From positions 2,556,313 through 2,620,312 of the forward strand of contig OY969581.1 of NCBI GenBank assembly GCA_963701265.1: a stretch of DNA of 64,000 bases. The letters run 5' to 3'. Both the position numbers and the translations under genes were made by a program. The stretch comes from VRUE01 sp963701265. GTDB lineage: Bacteria > Actinomycetota > Thermoleophilia > Solirubrobacterales > 70-9. The notes below the pieces were generated by a model. The model made no database searches. It saw only the letters and a list, made by a program, of their open reading frames with translations, and was not told where the DNA came from. Of the stretch, positions 14,591 through 22,160 are shown in pieces; within the stretch, counting starts at the first letter, position 1, and every line of letters starts with the position of its first letter.

Positions 14591-16804
14591 TCAGGCGCTC
14601 CCCGCCGGACTCTTGGCGGCAGCGGCGAGCTCCGCGTCGCGCTTGGCGAAGTAGTCCTCGCCCTCGATGCTGATGTGGGGGACGAAGCGGCCGAGCCAGC
14701 CGGGCATCCACCAGGCCCACTTGCCGAGCAGGACCATGATCGCCGGCACCAGCAGGCAGCGGACCAGGGTCGAATCAATCGCGATCGCGACGGCGAGGCC
14801 GACGCCGAACTCCTTCACGATCGGGTTGCCGTTGAGGACGAAGCTGGTGAAGACGCAGACCATGATCGCGGCCGCCGAGGTGATCACCCGGCCGGTGTTG
14901 GCCAGGCCTTCGATCACCGCGTCCTTCTCTTTGCCGGTCTTGCGGTAGTGCTCGCGCATCTGGGTCAGCAGGAAGACCTCGTAGTCCATCGAGAGCCCGA
15001 AGAGGATCGCGAACATCAGCAGCGGCACGAAGCTGACGATCGGGATCGCGTGGTCGAGGCCGATCAGCGAGGAGCCCCAGCCGAGCTGGAAGACCGCGGT
15101 GACGACGCCGTAGGCGGCCGCCACCGAGATCAGGTTCATCGCCGCCGCCTTCAGCGGCACCAGCAGCGAGCGGAAGGCGAGCAGGAGGACGATGAAGCTG
15201 AGCGCGACGACGATGCCGATCATCAGCGGCAGCTTGTCGCTGATCTGCGTGGCGAGGTCGATGTAGCCGGCGGTCTGGCCGCCGACGTAGGACTGGGTGG
15301 AGCTGCCCTTCAGCGCCGCCGGGATCGTTTCGTCGCGCAGGTCTTCGACCAGGCTGACGGTCTCATCCGCCCACGGCGCCGATTTCGAGATCACGGTGAA
15401 GACCGCCGCGGTGCCGGCCTTGTCGAGGGTCGGTTCGGAGACCTCGGCGACATCGGGCGCGGCGCTGATCTTCTTCTCCAGGACCGGCAGCACCGTTTTT
15501 GCTTCGCCGGCGCTCTCGAATTCCGAAGCGACCAGCAGCGGCCCGTTGACGCCGGGGCCGAAGCCCTGGGTGAGGCCGTCGTAGGCCTGGCGCGCGGTGG
15601 TCGACTTGGGCAGGGCGCTGATGTCGTTCTGGCCCAGCTCGAGCTGCAGCAGTGGGATCGAGAGCACGGCGAGGACCGCCAGGGCGGCGATCGCGGAGCG
15701 CCAGGGGCGGTCGGCGACGCCGCGGGCCCAGCGCCGCCAGCCGTGCGGCTCGGCATCGTCGGGGTGCGTTTTGCCGAACTGCACGCGCAGCGAGTTGATC
15801 CGCGGCCCGAGCGCTCCCAGCATCGCCGGCAGCAGCGTGGTCGCGGCAAGCACCGCGATCACCACCGCGATCCCGGCGGTGAAGCCGAGCGTGCTGACCA
15901 GCGGGATGCCGGCGAAGGCGAGCGAGCAGAGCGCAATCACGACGGTGAAACCGGCAAAGACGACGGCGCCGCCCGCGGTCGCCGTGGCCCGGGCGATCGA
16001 CTCGCGCATCTCCATGCCGTCGCCGAGCTGCAGCTTGTGGCGGGTGACGATGAAGAGGGCGTAGTCGATGCCGACGCCGAGCCCGATCATCGTCGCCAGG
16101 GTCGAGGCCACGCTCGGCACCTGCAGGACGTGCTCGAGCAGGCGAATGATCGAGAGCGAGCAGGCGAGGCCGAGGATCGCCGAGGCGATCGGCAGCACCA
16201 TCGCCGTCGCTGTGCCGAAGGCGAAGAGCAGGATCACGATCGCGGCGGCGATGCCGATCGCATCGCTGGCGCCGGTGTCGGGCTTGGAGAGCTGCGAGCC
16301 CACGTAGGCGCCGATCGAGACCCTGACGCCGGCGGCCTCCGCCGGATTGCCGGCGTCGAGCACGGCCAGCGCCTGCGCTTCGGTCAGTTCGCTGGGGCCG
16401 ACGCTGAGGATGACCGGCACGTAGGCGACCGAGCGGTCTTTGCTGAGGAACTTGGCGCCCTCGGGGCTGAGCGGGTTGACCGCGGAGTTGACGTCGTGCA
16501 GCGCGTTCAGCCGCTGCACCGATTCTTCGACCGCGCTGGCGTACCTGGGCGCGGTCAGCACCTGGCCGGCCTTGGCCTGGAAGACCAGCGGGTTGCTGCC
16601 GAAGGCCTGTTCGGGCAGCTTCTCTTCGAGCAGTTCGGTGGCCTTGGTGGAGCCGGTGCCCGGCAGCGTCAGGTTGTCGTTGGTCTTGCTCTCCCCCGCC
16701 TGGCCGGCGAGGACGAGGCCGACGGCAAGCACGATCCAGACCGCGATCGTCGGCCAGTGGTGACGTGCACAGAAGCGGCCGATCGCGTAGAGAGGGGCGG
16801 TCAC
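14591..16804 (-). CDS. MMPL family RND transporter
   Basis: A 737-residue inner-membrane protein with GTG start 16804. TM1 is near residues 18-35, followed by a large extracytoplasmic loop. A cluster of five TM helices includes ATMIGLGVGIDYALFIVTRH, the typical MMPL proton-relay helix. A second loop and a mirrored TM set follow, with ILFGLSMDYEVFLLTQMREH. MMPL proteins export lipids, glycolipids or hydrophobic compounds using proton flux. The operon with pgsA suggests a link to membrane lipid handling, but the substrate is not evident. Confidence 0.9.
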   Translation of the reverse strand: MTAPLYAIGRFCARHHWPTIAVWIVLAVGLVLAGQAGESKTNDNLTLPGTGSTKATELLEEKLPEQAFGSNPLVFQAKAGQVLTAPRYASAVEESVQRLNALHDVNSAVNPLSPEGAKFLSKDRSVAYVPVILSVGPSELTEAQALAVLDAGNPAEAAGVRVSIGAYVGSQLSKPDTGASDAIGIAAAIVILLFAFGTATAMVLPIASAILGLACSLSIIRLLEHVLQVPSVASTLATMIGLGVGIDYALFIVTRHKLQLGDGMEMRESIARATATAGGAVVFAGFTVVIALCSLAFAGIPLVSTLGFTAGIAVVIAVLAATTLLPAMLGALGPRINSLRVQFGKTHPDDAEPHGWRRWARGVADRPWRSAIAALAVLAVLSIPLLQLELGQNDISALPKSTTARQAYDGLTQGFGPGVNGPLLVASEFESAGEAKTVLPVLEKKISAAPDVAEVSEPTLDKAGTAAVFTVISKSAPWADETVSLVEDLRDETIPAALKGSSTQSYVGGQTAGYIDLATQISDKLPLMIGIVVALSFIVLLLAFRSLLVPLKAAAMNLISVAAAYGVVTAVFQLGWGSSLIGLDHAIPIVSFVPLLMFAILFGLSMDYEVFLLTQMREHYRKTGKEKDAVIEGLANTGRVITSAAAIMVCVFTSFVLNGNPIVKEFGVGLAVAIAIDSTLVRCLLVPAIMVLLGKWAWWMPGWLGRFVPHISIEGEDYFAKRDAELAAAAKSPAGSA

Positions 16805-16811
16805 CCGCGCA

Positions 16812-17417
16812 TCATCCCCTTTCGGCGGGCGGAGCGGGTGGCGGAACGTCCCCTGCCTCGAAGGCCTCGGGGACGGAGGCGGCGAGGCTCGCCCCGAGCA
16901 ACTGGCGCAAGGCGACGAGGTGCTGGGCGTGACTCGCGGCCAGCGCCGCGGCGAGCGTGCGCGGCGCCGGCGTATTCAGGTGGGGCGCCGCGTCCAGGGC
17001 CTCGCTGAGCGAGGAGTTCTCCTCTTCGTAGGCAAGCAGCAGCGCCTCTTCCGCGTCTTTCGGGCCCGGCGCTTCGAGTTCGGCCGCTTCCGCGTCGGTT
17101 TCGCCCCCGACCCCGCGGATCGCCCTGGTGATCGCGTCGAGGTGGGTCTGGTCCTGCCCGCGCAGCTGTCCCGCGACCACAAGCGGCCGGCCGCGCAACT
17201 GCGCCAGCGCCTGCCCGTAGGCATCCACGGTCGTCAGCTCCTGGGAGAGGAGGGTGTTGAGAACTTCGACGTCAGCGGCCTTATCGCTGTCCGTCGCCGC
17301 TCCCTGCCCGCTGCGACCGCAGCCGGCAACCCCGATCGCCACGGCGACCAGAAAGACAGCGACGCGACCGAGGCCGCGCCGCTGACTGCTGATGGCAAAT
17401 ACTCGCTTCGAACCCAT
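16812..17417 (-). CDS. Ferritin-like-domain lipoprotein
   Basis: A 201-residue protein. A basic N-terminus and hydrophobic stretch (VAVFLVAVAIGVAGC) end in the lipobox VAGC, so it is probably lipid-anchored outside the membrane. Residues 47-175 form a four-helix ferritin-like pattern (LNTLLSQELTTVDAYGQALA, HLDAITRAIRGVGG, ALLLAYEEENSSLSEALD, LAASHAQHLVALRQLL). It is close to DUF4439-type proteins, with several His and Glu residues that might bind metal. It ends 8 bp before the MMPL gene start. The start codon lies in a palindrome (17405-17432). Confidence 0.78.
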   Translation of the reverse strand: MGSKRVFAISSQRRGLGRVAVFLVAVAIGVAGCGRSGQGAATDSDKAADVEVLNTLLSQELTTVDAYGQALAQLRGRPLVVAGQLRGQDQTHLDAITRAIRGVGGETDAEAAELEAPGPKDAEEALLLAYEEENSSLSEALDAAPHLNTPAPRTLAAALAASHAQHLVALRQLLGASLAASVPEAFEAGDVPPPAPPAERG

Positions 17418-17432
17418 ATGCGGGTTCGAAGC
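17405..17432. promoter_or_regulatory. 11-bp inverted repeat over the lipoprotein start
   Basis: GCTTCGAACCC (17405-17415) and GGGTTCGAAGC (17422-17432) form a perfect inverted repeat with a six-base spacer. It overlaps the ATG of the ferritin-like lipoprotein gene at 17417. The half-sites CGAAC/GTTCG are too far apart for a LexA box. It may be an operator at a leaderless promoter, or an mRNA hairpin covering the start. Confidence 0.45.
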
Positions 17433-17473
17433 ATATGAGGAGTTCTAGCTGCTTTTGCTCGAAATTACTAGAC

Positions 17474-18127
17474 CTACTTGGCTGCCTTCTTTTTGCGACC
17501 CTTTTTGAGGCCCTTCGTTGCCTTGGCCTCAGGCGACAGACCTTCAAAGTTCATCAACACGGCGGTGGCCGGGATGCCCTCCTCGCCGGACTTGGTGAGG
17601 CGCTTGGCGCTGTCTGCGTGAATCTTGATCAAGCGCTCGAGAGTTTCAGCTACGAGATCAACAGACTCCGTCCAGCCCTGCTCGTCGACTACGCCTGGGG
17701 TCCAACTGATGTGGCGATCGTCGCGAGCGTCGAAAGTGCCGCCTGCGAGAGCGCCGACCACGTCATCCAGAATCATCTGAATTGCCGACGAGCTAACGCC
17801 AGGCTTGACCGAATCGGGGAGTGCTTTCCAGTCTCGATCCGTCAAGAAGGCTCGCTCAGTCGCCCTGTAATAGTGCTCGACAGCGCCACGCCGGGGCTCC
17901 GTCTTGACCATTTCGATGCACTCGAAGTCCTTGAGGACTTTGACGTGGTAGCTGACCTGGCTGAGGCCCTCTTCTAGCTCCTTGGAGAGTTCATTGGGGC
18001 TGGCCATCCGCTCGTTGAGAATGGTCAGGATTTCAACGCGCAAGGGATGCGCTAGCGCCTTTACCAAGCGCTGGTCTACCCCTCCCTTGCTTTCGCTTTT
18101 TGTCTTGGTCCTCGTTTTTGCGGCCAA
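17474..18127 (-). CDS. ArsR-like winged-helix transcriptional regulator
   Basis: A 217-residue protein from TTG 18127, which is preceded by a good ribosome binding site (GAGGAG, six bases away). After a Lys/Thr-rich leader, the winged helix is VKALAHPLRVEILTILNER, then ASPNELSKELEEGLSQVSYH and VKVLKDFECIEMVKTEPRRG. The C-terminal 120 residues (SSSAIQMILDDVVGALAGGT, HISWTPGVVDEQGW) form an effector domain shared with the paralog at 19133-19810. The tail is rich in Lys (KKGRKKKAAK). The ligand and targets are unknown. A CTGGAA/TTCCAG inverted repeat lies upstream at 18236-18251. Confidence 0.82.
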   Translation of the reverse strand: MAAKTRTKTKSESKGGVDQRLVKALAHPLRVEILTILNERMASPNELSKELEEGLSQVSYHVKVLKDFECIEMVKTEPRRGAVEHYYRATERAFLTDRDWKALPDSVKPGVSSSAIQMILDDVVGALAGGTFDARDDRHISWTPGVVDEQGWTESVDLVAETLERLIKIHADSAKRLTKSGEEGIPATAVLMNFEGLSPEAKATKGLKKGRKKKAAK

Positions 18128-18235
18128 AGCAGACTCCTCATTTCGTTTTCGCAAGCTTGAACCACTCCATCGTATTAGACGCAAAGCTGGAATGACAACA
18201 ATAAAAGCGGCCCTTTGGAGGCGTAGAACTTAATA

Positions 18236-18251
18236 CTGGAACTTTTTCCAG
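18236..18251. promoter_or_regulatory. Short palindrome upstream of ArsR-like gene
   Basis: CTGGAA (18236-18241) and TTCCAG (18246-18251) form a perfect 6-bp inverted repeat with a 4-bp spacer, about 110 bp upstream of the TTG start. It is a possible autoregulatory site for the winged-helix protein. Confidence 0.35.
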
Positions 18252-18405
18252 CATTTGATTGGTCTAAAGCATCGGATGGGTCGCGACCCCCACCGCAAGA
18301 GCTGACGATTGCGAAGGGGGGTGAGGCAGGGTGAAGATCGGGAAAACAGACCAAGTCGTTCCGCTGCTTTCAATTACCAAGCTGCGATAGGAATGCTCGT
18401 GCCTC

Positions 18406-18444
18406 GGAGCGGATCGATTCTTGAGCTCAGAATCGATCCGCTCC
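18406..18444. promoter_or_regulatory. Perfect 16-bp inverted repeat upstream of uracil-DNA glycosylase gene
   Basis: The arm GGAGCGGATCGATTCT (18406-18421) recurs inverted at 18429-18444 with a 7-bp spacer, ending 39 bp before the ATG at 18484. It could be an operator or a 5' UTR hairpin. There is no U-tract. Confidence 0.5.
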
Positions 18445-18483
18445 TGCATGGCGCCTGGGGTTGCTGCGTGATTCAGTTCAAAC

Positions 18484-19188
18484 ATGGGAGAGAAAGCCGG
18501 CAAGACCAGCCCGGAGGCTTTTCGAAGACTTGCCTCAGCGATTCATCGCTGCAGGAAATGTCCACGGCTAGTGGACTGGCGCGAGGAGAGCGCTGCAGAT
18601 CCTCCGCGCCGCTACCAGGGTGAGGACTACTGGGCACGACCGCTCGATGGTTTTGGCGATCTCGCTGCCAACATCGCGATCGTCGGCCTCGCGCCAGCTG
18701 CTCACGGCGCAAACCGCACCGGCCGCATATTCACCGGCGATCGCTCGGGGGATTGGCTATACGCGGCTCTGCATCGCGCGGGCTTCGCAAACCAGCCCGC
18801 CAGTGCGCATCGCGGGGATGGGCTCGAGTTGAGAGACGTCTATGTAACGGCAGTAGTGCGATGTGCTCCACCAGCCAACCGCCCAACTCCCACGGAGCGT
18901 GACCGCTGCCTGCCTTATCTCGAGCGCGAGCTGCAGCTGCTGGAGAACTGCCGCACGATCGTCGCGCTGGGAGGTTTTGCCTGGGACGGCTCCCTTCGCG
19001 CCCTGAGGAGCATGGGCGAGGAAATTCCCAGCCCGAAGCCACGATTCGGACATGGTGCCGAAGTCGAGGTCGGCAGATGGGATCTGCTGGGCTGCTATCA
19101 CCCCAGTCAGCAGAACACGTTTACTGGGCGCCTTACTGAGCCGATGCTGGACTCGGTCCTTGCTCGTGCTCGGGAGATTTCCCAGTAA
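18484..19188 (+). CDS. udgB: Uracil-DNA glycosylase, family 5 (UDGb)
   Basis: A 234-residue protein. Motif A is GLAPAAHGANRTGR (residues 68-81), diagnostic for family 5, and motif B is CYHPSQQNTFTG near the C-terminus. Four cysteines at about 23, 26, 127 and 142 should hold the 4Fe-4S cluster of thermophile/actinobacterial UDGs. The enzyme removes uracil and some deaminated or alkylated bases from DNA to start base-excision repair. Its 3' end overlaps the convergent regulator gene by 56 bp. It lies between two paralogous ArsR-like genes, which may be chance or regulation. Confidence 0.9.
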   Translation: MGEKAGKTSPEAFRRLASAIHRCRKCPRLVDWREESAADPPRRYQGEDYWARPLDGFGDLAANIAIVGLAPAAHGANRTGRIFTGDRSGDWLYAALHRAGFANQPASAHRGDGLELRDVYVTAVVRCAPPANRPTPTERDRCLPYLERELQLLENCRTIVALGGFAWDGSLRALRSMGEEIPSPKPRFGHGAEVEVGRWDLLGCYHPSQQNTFTGRLTEPMLDSVLARAREISQ

Positions 19189-19810
19189 CCCCCAATCGGC
19201 TGCTCGGCCCCGGCGTCTCAAAAGCCAAAATCCCCACCATCGCGGAGAGGCCATCCTCACCCGTTTTCGCAAGTCGTGCCGCGCTCGCATCAAGAATCTC
19301 GGTCAGGCCCGCGAGCGCCTGATCCATGAAGCTGGTGGCCTCCTCCCACCCACGCGTATCCAGTTGTGCCGGTGTCCAGCTCACATGCTCATCGCCCTGT
19401 CCGTCGAGCGTCCCCGAATCAAGCGCGACGGCTGCTTCGTCAAACATGGCCTGGACAAAGCTGGCAATGAAATCTGCCCTGATTGAACCAGGCAGGCGCT
19501 GCCACGCCTCATCGTCAAAGAAGACCGTCCTCCTCGCCTGGAAGAAGTGCTCTTTTGCTCCTCGCCTTTGCCTGGTCTCGACCTTCTCGATGCATTCGAA
19601 TTTCTCCAGCTCTTCGATGTGGTGGTAGAAGGAGCTGACGTCGGCGCCTAGTTCCTCGCCGATTTCACTGGCGCTGGCGACTCGCTCGTTGAGCACCGCG
19701 AGGATGTGCTCGCGCACGGGGTGGCCGAGGGCTTTGATCAGGCGGCGGTCGAAGAACGTCTTCAGCTCGTCCCCTTCGCTCAGCTCCTGCATTGACTTGC
19801 CTGGCTTCAC
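19133..19810 (-). CDS. ArsR-like winged-helix transcriptional regulator (paralog)
   Basis: A 225-residue protein with GTG start 19810, preceded by GGGAGG five bases upstream. The winged helix is LIKALGHPVREHILAVLNER, then ASASEIGEELGADVSSFYHH and IEELEKFECIEKVETRQRRG. The C-terminal effector region (FIASFVQAMFDEAAVALDSG, HVSWTPAQLDTRGWEEATSF) closely parallels the regulator at 17474-18127, so the two are duplicates that have diverged. It is divergent from the ThiF-type gene with a GTTTCAA/TTGAAAC palindrome in between, and its 3' end overlaps udgB. Confidence 0.83.
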   Translation of the reverse strand: MKPGKSMQELSEGDELKTFFDRRLIKALGHPVREHILAVLNERVASASEIGEELGADVSSFYHHIEELEKFECIEKVETRQRRGAKEHFFQARRTVFFDDEAWQRLPGSIRADFIASFVQAMFDEAAVALDSGTLDGQGDEHVSWTPAQLDTRGWEEATSFMDQALAGLTEILDASAARLAKTGEDGLSAMVGILAFETPGPSSRLGVTGKSPEHEQGPSPASAQ

Positions 19811-19884
19811 GGCTGCCTCCCGAGGTTGGATTGCGGCACCACGATAGATCTCCGTCCGTACCGCAACCGAGCCTTAATTGCGGC

Positions 19885-19904
19885 GTTTCAAGATTAATTG
19901 AAAC
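19885..19904. promoter_or_regulatory. Palindrome between ArsR-like and ThiF-type genes
   Basis: GTTTCAA (19885-19891) and TTGAAAC (19898-19904) form a perfect 7-bp inverted repeat with a 6-bp spacer in AT-rich divergent promoter DNA. It lies 75 bp upstream of the regulator start and 50 bp upstream of the ThiF-type start, and is a candidate operator. Confidence 0.5.
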
Positions 19905-19954
19905 TAATTTGAGCAATGCGCTGGTCTCAAGCGTACCCAGAGGAGGTGGGCAAA

Positions 19955-21061
19955 ATGCAACGACCGCGACTGAAGCGGACCACTCAGCAGATGGAGGCGC
20001 CCAATGGCGACCTCTACCTGCTCCGGCCGAGTGCCGGCGCAGACGTTCACATCGAGGACCCGGACCCGGAGGGACGGCGCCTGCTTACCGCCCTCGACGG
20101 GACCCGGACGAAAGAGGAGCTGATCGAGGAGTTCGGCGTCGACGAGGTCGGCGATCTGCTCGCCCAGTTCGAGGAGCTGGGCGTGGTCGAGGACGCCGCC
20201 GACGACGACGAGATCCCCGCGGCGGTGGTCGAGCGCTTCGATCGCCAGCTGCGCTACTTCAGCGACATCACCAGCGGGCCGACGGCGGCGCAGTGCCAGG
20301 AACGCCTGGCCAAGGCGCGGATCGCCGTGCTCGGCATCGGCGGCCTCGGCGGCTGGTCGGCCCTGAACCTGGCCTGCTGCGGGATCGGCGAGATGCTGAT
20401 CGTCGACTTCGACCGGGTCGAGCTGAGCAACCTCAATCGCCAGGTCCTCTACTCGGAGGCCGACATCGGCCGCTTCAAGGCCGAGGCGGCGGCGGAGCGC
20501 CTCGCCGGCTTCAACTCGGCGATGAAGGTCGAGGCGCGGGTGCAGAAGCTCGACAGCGAAGCGGCGATCACCGAGACGATCACCGGCTACGACCTCGTGA
20601 TCGACGCCTGCGACTGGCCCGCCCACGACATCGAGCGCTGGATCAACGCCGCCTGCTTCGCCGCCGGCATCCCCTTCGTCGCGATGAGCCACTTCCCGCC
20701 CGTGGCGCGGGTCGGGCCGCTCTACGTGCCGGGGGTGACCGGCTGCTTCAGCTGCCAGGAGATCAGCTACCGGCGTGCCTTCCCGCTGTACGACGTCGCG
20801 GTCGATCAGCAGCGGGGCAAAGGCTCGCCGGCGGCAACGCTGGGGCCCGCCTGCAGCTTGATCGGCGGCCAGATCGGGCTCGACATCATGCACTACCTGA
20901 CCGGCCTCGCCAGGCCCTCGACCCTGGGCGTCGGCCACATGTATGACCTGCGCACGATGCGGGTCGATCGTGAGCCGGTGGTGCCGGAGCCGAGCTGCCC
21001 GGTCTGCAGCGGGATGCAGCCCTCCTCCGACAAAGAGCTCCAGGAAACGGCGCCGCGATAG
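19955..21061 (+). CDS. ThiF/E1-type adenylyltransferase with PqqD/RRE-like N-terminus
   Basis: A 368-residue protein from ATG 19955, preceded by GAGGAGGTG. Residues about 15-80 (DLYLLRPSAGADVHIED, LLTALDGTRTKEELIEEFG) look like a PqqD/RiPP-recognition winged helix. The E1 domain follows: ARIAVLGIGGLGGWSALNLA with the ATP loop near 127-132, LIVDFDRVELSNLNRQ, and a zinc tetrad with CFSC (about 264-267) and CPVC (348-351). Such enzymes adenylate a peptide or Ubl carboxyl terminus. No precursor peptide, cyclase, sulfur carrier or JAB protease is seen nearby, so the substrate is unknown. Confidence 0.85.
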   Translation: MQRPRLKRTTQQMEAPNGDLYLLRPSAGADVHIEDPDPEGRRLLTALDGTRTKEELIEEFGVDEVGDLLAQFEELGVVEDAADDDEIPAAVVERFDRQLRYFSDITSGPTAAQCQERLAKARIAVLGIGGLGGWSALNLACCGIGEMLIVDFDRVELSNLNRQVLYSEADIGRFKAEAAAERLAGFNSAMKVEARVQKLDSEAAITETITGYDLVIDACDWPAHDIERWINAACFAAGIPFVAMSHFPPVARVGPLYVPGVTGCFSCQEISYRRAFPLYDVAVDQQRGKGSPAATLGPACSLIGGQIGLDIMHYLTGLARPSTLGVGHMYDLRTMRVDREPVVPEPSCPVCSGMQPSSDKELQETAPR

Positions 21062-21688
21062 CTAAGCGGAGCTGCGCGCCCGAGAAAAGCGGGCGATGAA
21101 CGGTCCGAAGAAGAGGGCGAGCCAGCAATACGGCGCCAGGTGCGGGTTGACGACCGCCATCGGGATCGAGATGGCGAAGACCGCGGCGACGATCAGGGCG
21201 CTGCGCGTGCCTGCGCGTGCCTCCTCCGGCGAGGTCCGGGTGAGCCCGGCGCGGCGGGCGTCGACGAACATCAGCAGGCCCGAGAGGATCACCCCGATCA
21301 GGTTGATCGCGTAGAGGATCACCGCCGCCTCGGCGCCGCCGTAATCGCCGAGCATCTGGCTGCTGAAGGGGAGCAGCACGATCCAGGCGAGGTAGAAGAG
21401 GTTGAGCACGATCAGCCGCCCGTCGAAGCGGATCACCTCGCCGAAGAAACGGTGGTGGATGAGCCAGAAGCGCCCAATCACGGCGAAGCTGATCGCGTAG
21501 GCGAAGAGATCCTGGCGCTCGTCCAGCAGCGCCTTGCCGAGCCCGTCGTTGGAGACCCCGGGGTCAACGCCCAGCTGCAGCACCAGCAGCGTGATCGCGA
21601 TCGCGAAGACCCCGTCGCTGAAGGCGACGATGCGCGAGAACTCGATCTCGTTCTCTTCCCGCTGCTTTGCCGTCTGTGCGCGCGACAC
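21062..21688 (-). CDS. TMEM175-family potassium channel protein
   Basis: A 208-residue protein with GTG start 21688 and about six TM helices. The signature in helix 1, SRIVAFSDGVFAIAITLLVL, is the FSDGVFAIA filter-region motif of bacterial TMEM175 (DUF1211) proteins, which assemble as tetramers and conduct potassium. The second signature is RFWLIHHRFFGEV. It abuts the convergent ThiF-type gene (21061/21062) and is divergent from the trypco2 gene by 100 bp. It probably sets membrane potential; a tie to the neighbours is not shown. Confidence 0.87.
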   Translation of the reverse strand: MSRAQTAKQREENEIEFSRIVAFSDGVFAIAITLLVLQLGVDPGVSNDGLGKALLDERQDLFAYAISFAVIGRFWLIHHRFFGEVIRFDGRLIVLNLFYLAWIVLLPFSSQMLGDYGGAEAAVILYAINLIGVILSGLLMFVDARRAGLTRTSPEEARAGTRSALIVAAVFAISIPMAVVNPHLAPYCWLALFFGPFIARFSRARSSA

Positions 21689-21788
21689 GCCCCCATCATC
21701 GAGACCGCCCGCGACGGAACCGATGTCGCCCGGGTCAAATAAGTACCAATCCGATTGCGGCGGACAAATGCTGCGGAATACTTGCGCG

Positions 21789-22160
21789 ATGGCCGATCAG
21801 AGCGACCCTCACGGCGGCGAGTATCCCGAGCTCGGGGTAGCGGAGCTGGTGGCAAGGGTTCGTGAGGAGCTCGAGACGCTCGATGCCGATCGCAGGAGCG
21901 CCGGCAAGCCGGCCCTCTTCGCGTTGAAAGAGATGGAGCTCGAGCTTCAGTTCACGGCGGTTGAACGGATCGACGGGACAGGCGGGATCGATCTCAAGGT
22001 CATCTCGGTGGGTGGATCGAAGGGCATCGAGTCGACGGCCGCGCAGAAGATCAACCTGCGCTTTGCGCTCGATCCGGTGGCCGACCGGGAACGCGCCCTC
22101 GGCAGTCGGGGCAGCGCCTCCGGCGGCGAGATCGACCTCGAAGACACCGACCCCATTTGA
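21789..22160 (+). CDS. Trypsin-co-occurring domain 2 (trypco2) protein
   Basis: A 123-residue protein from ATG 21789. The core LGVAELVARVREELETLDAD, ALFALKEMELELQFTA, GIDLKVISVGG and AQKINLRFAL matches the trypco2 domain. That domain was described as a constant partner of trypsin-like and other effectors in NTP-dependent bacterial conflict systems. It is probably an adaptor or regulator rather than an enzyme. The stop overlaps the TTG start of the next gene (TTGA), so the partner here should be the 498-residue HEXXH protein instead of a trypsin. Confidence 0.78.
   Translation: MADQSDPHGGEYPELGVAELVARVREELETLDADRRSAGKPALFALKEMELELQFTAVERIDGTGGIDLKVISVGGSKGIESTAAQKINLRFALDPVADRERALGSRGSASGGEIDLEDTDPI

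Larger units (their letters stand above)
18128..18483. other. 356-bp intergenic region with two inverted repeats
   Basis: No gene is seen here. It is more AT-rich than its surroundings and separates the divergent ArsR-like gene and the uracil-DNA glycosylase gene. It holds CTGGAA-cttt-TTCCAG at 18236-18251 and a perfect 16-bp inverted repeat at 18406-18444. Promoters for both genes should lie here. Confidence 0.6.

Noticed and set aside
14675..17008. 777-codon plus-strand open frame
   Set aside because: It is the antisense of the MMPL transporter gene. Its translation is low-complexity (D/R/G/A-rich) with no family features, the usual artefact of high-GC codon bias.
17405..17432. LexA box at the lipoprotein start
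   Set aside because: The CGAAC and GTTCG half-sites are separated by 10 bases instead of four.
19955..21061. MoeB/ThiF of thiamine or molybdopterin synthesis
   Set aside because: The extra N-terminal winged-helix-like domain and the absence of thiS, thiG or moaD neighbours argue against a housekeeping role.
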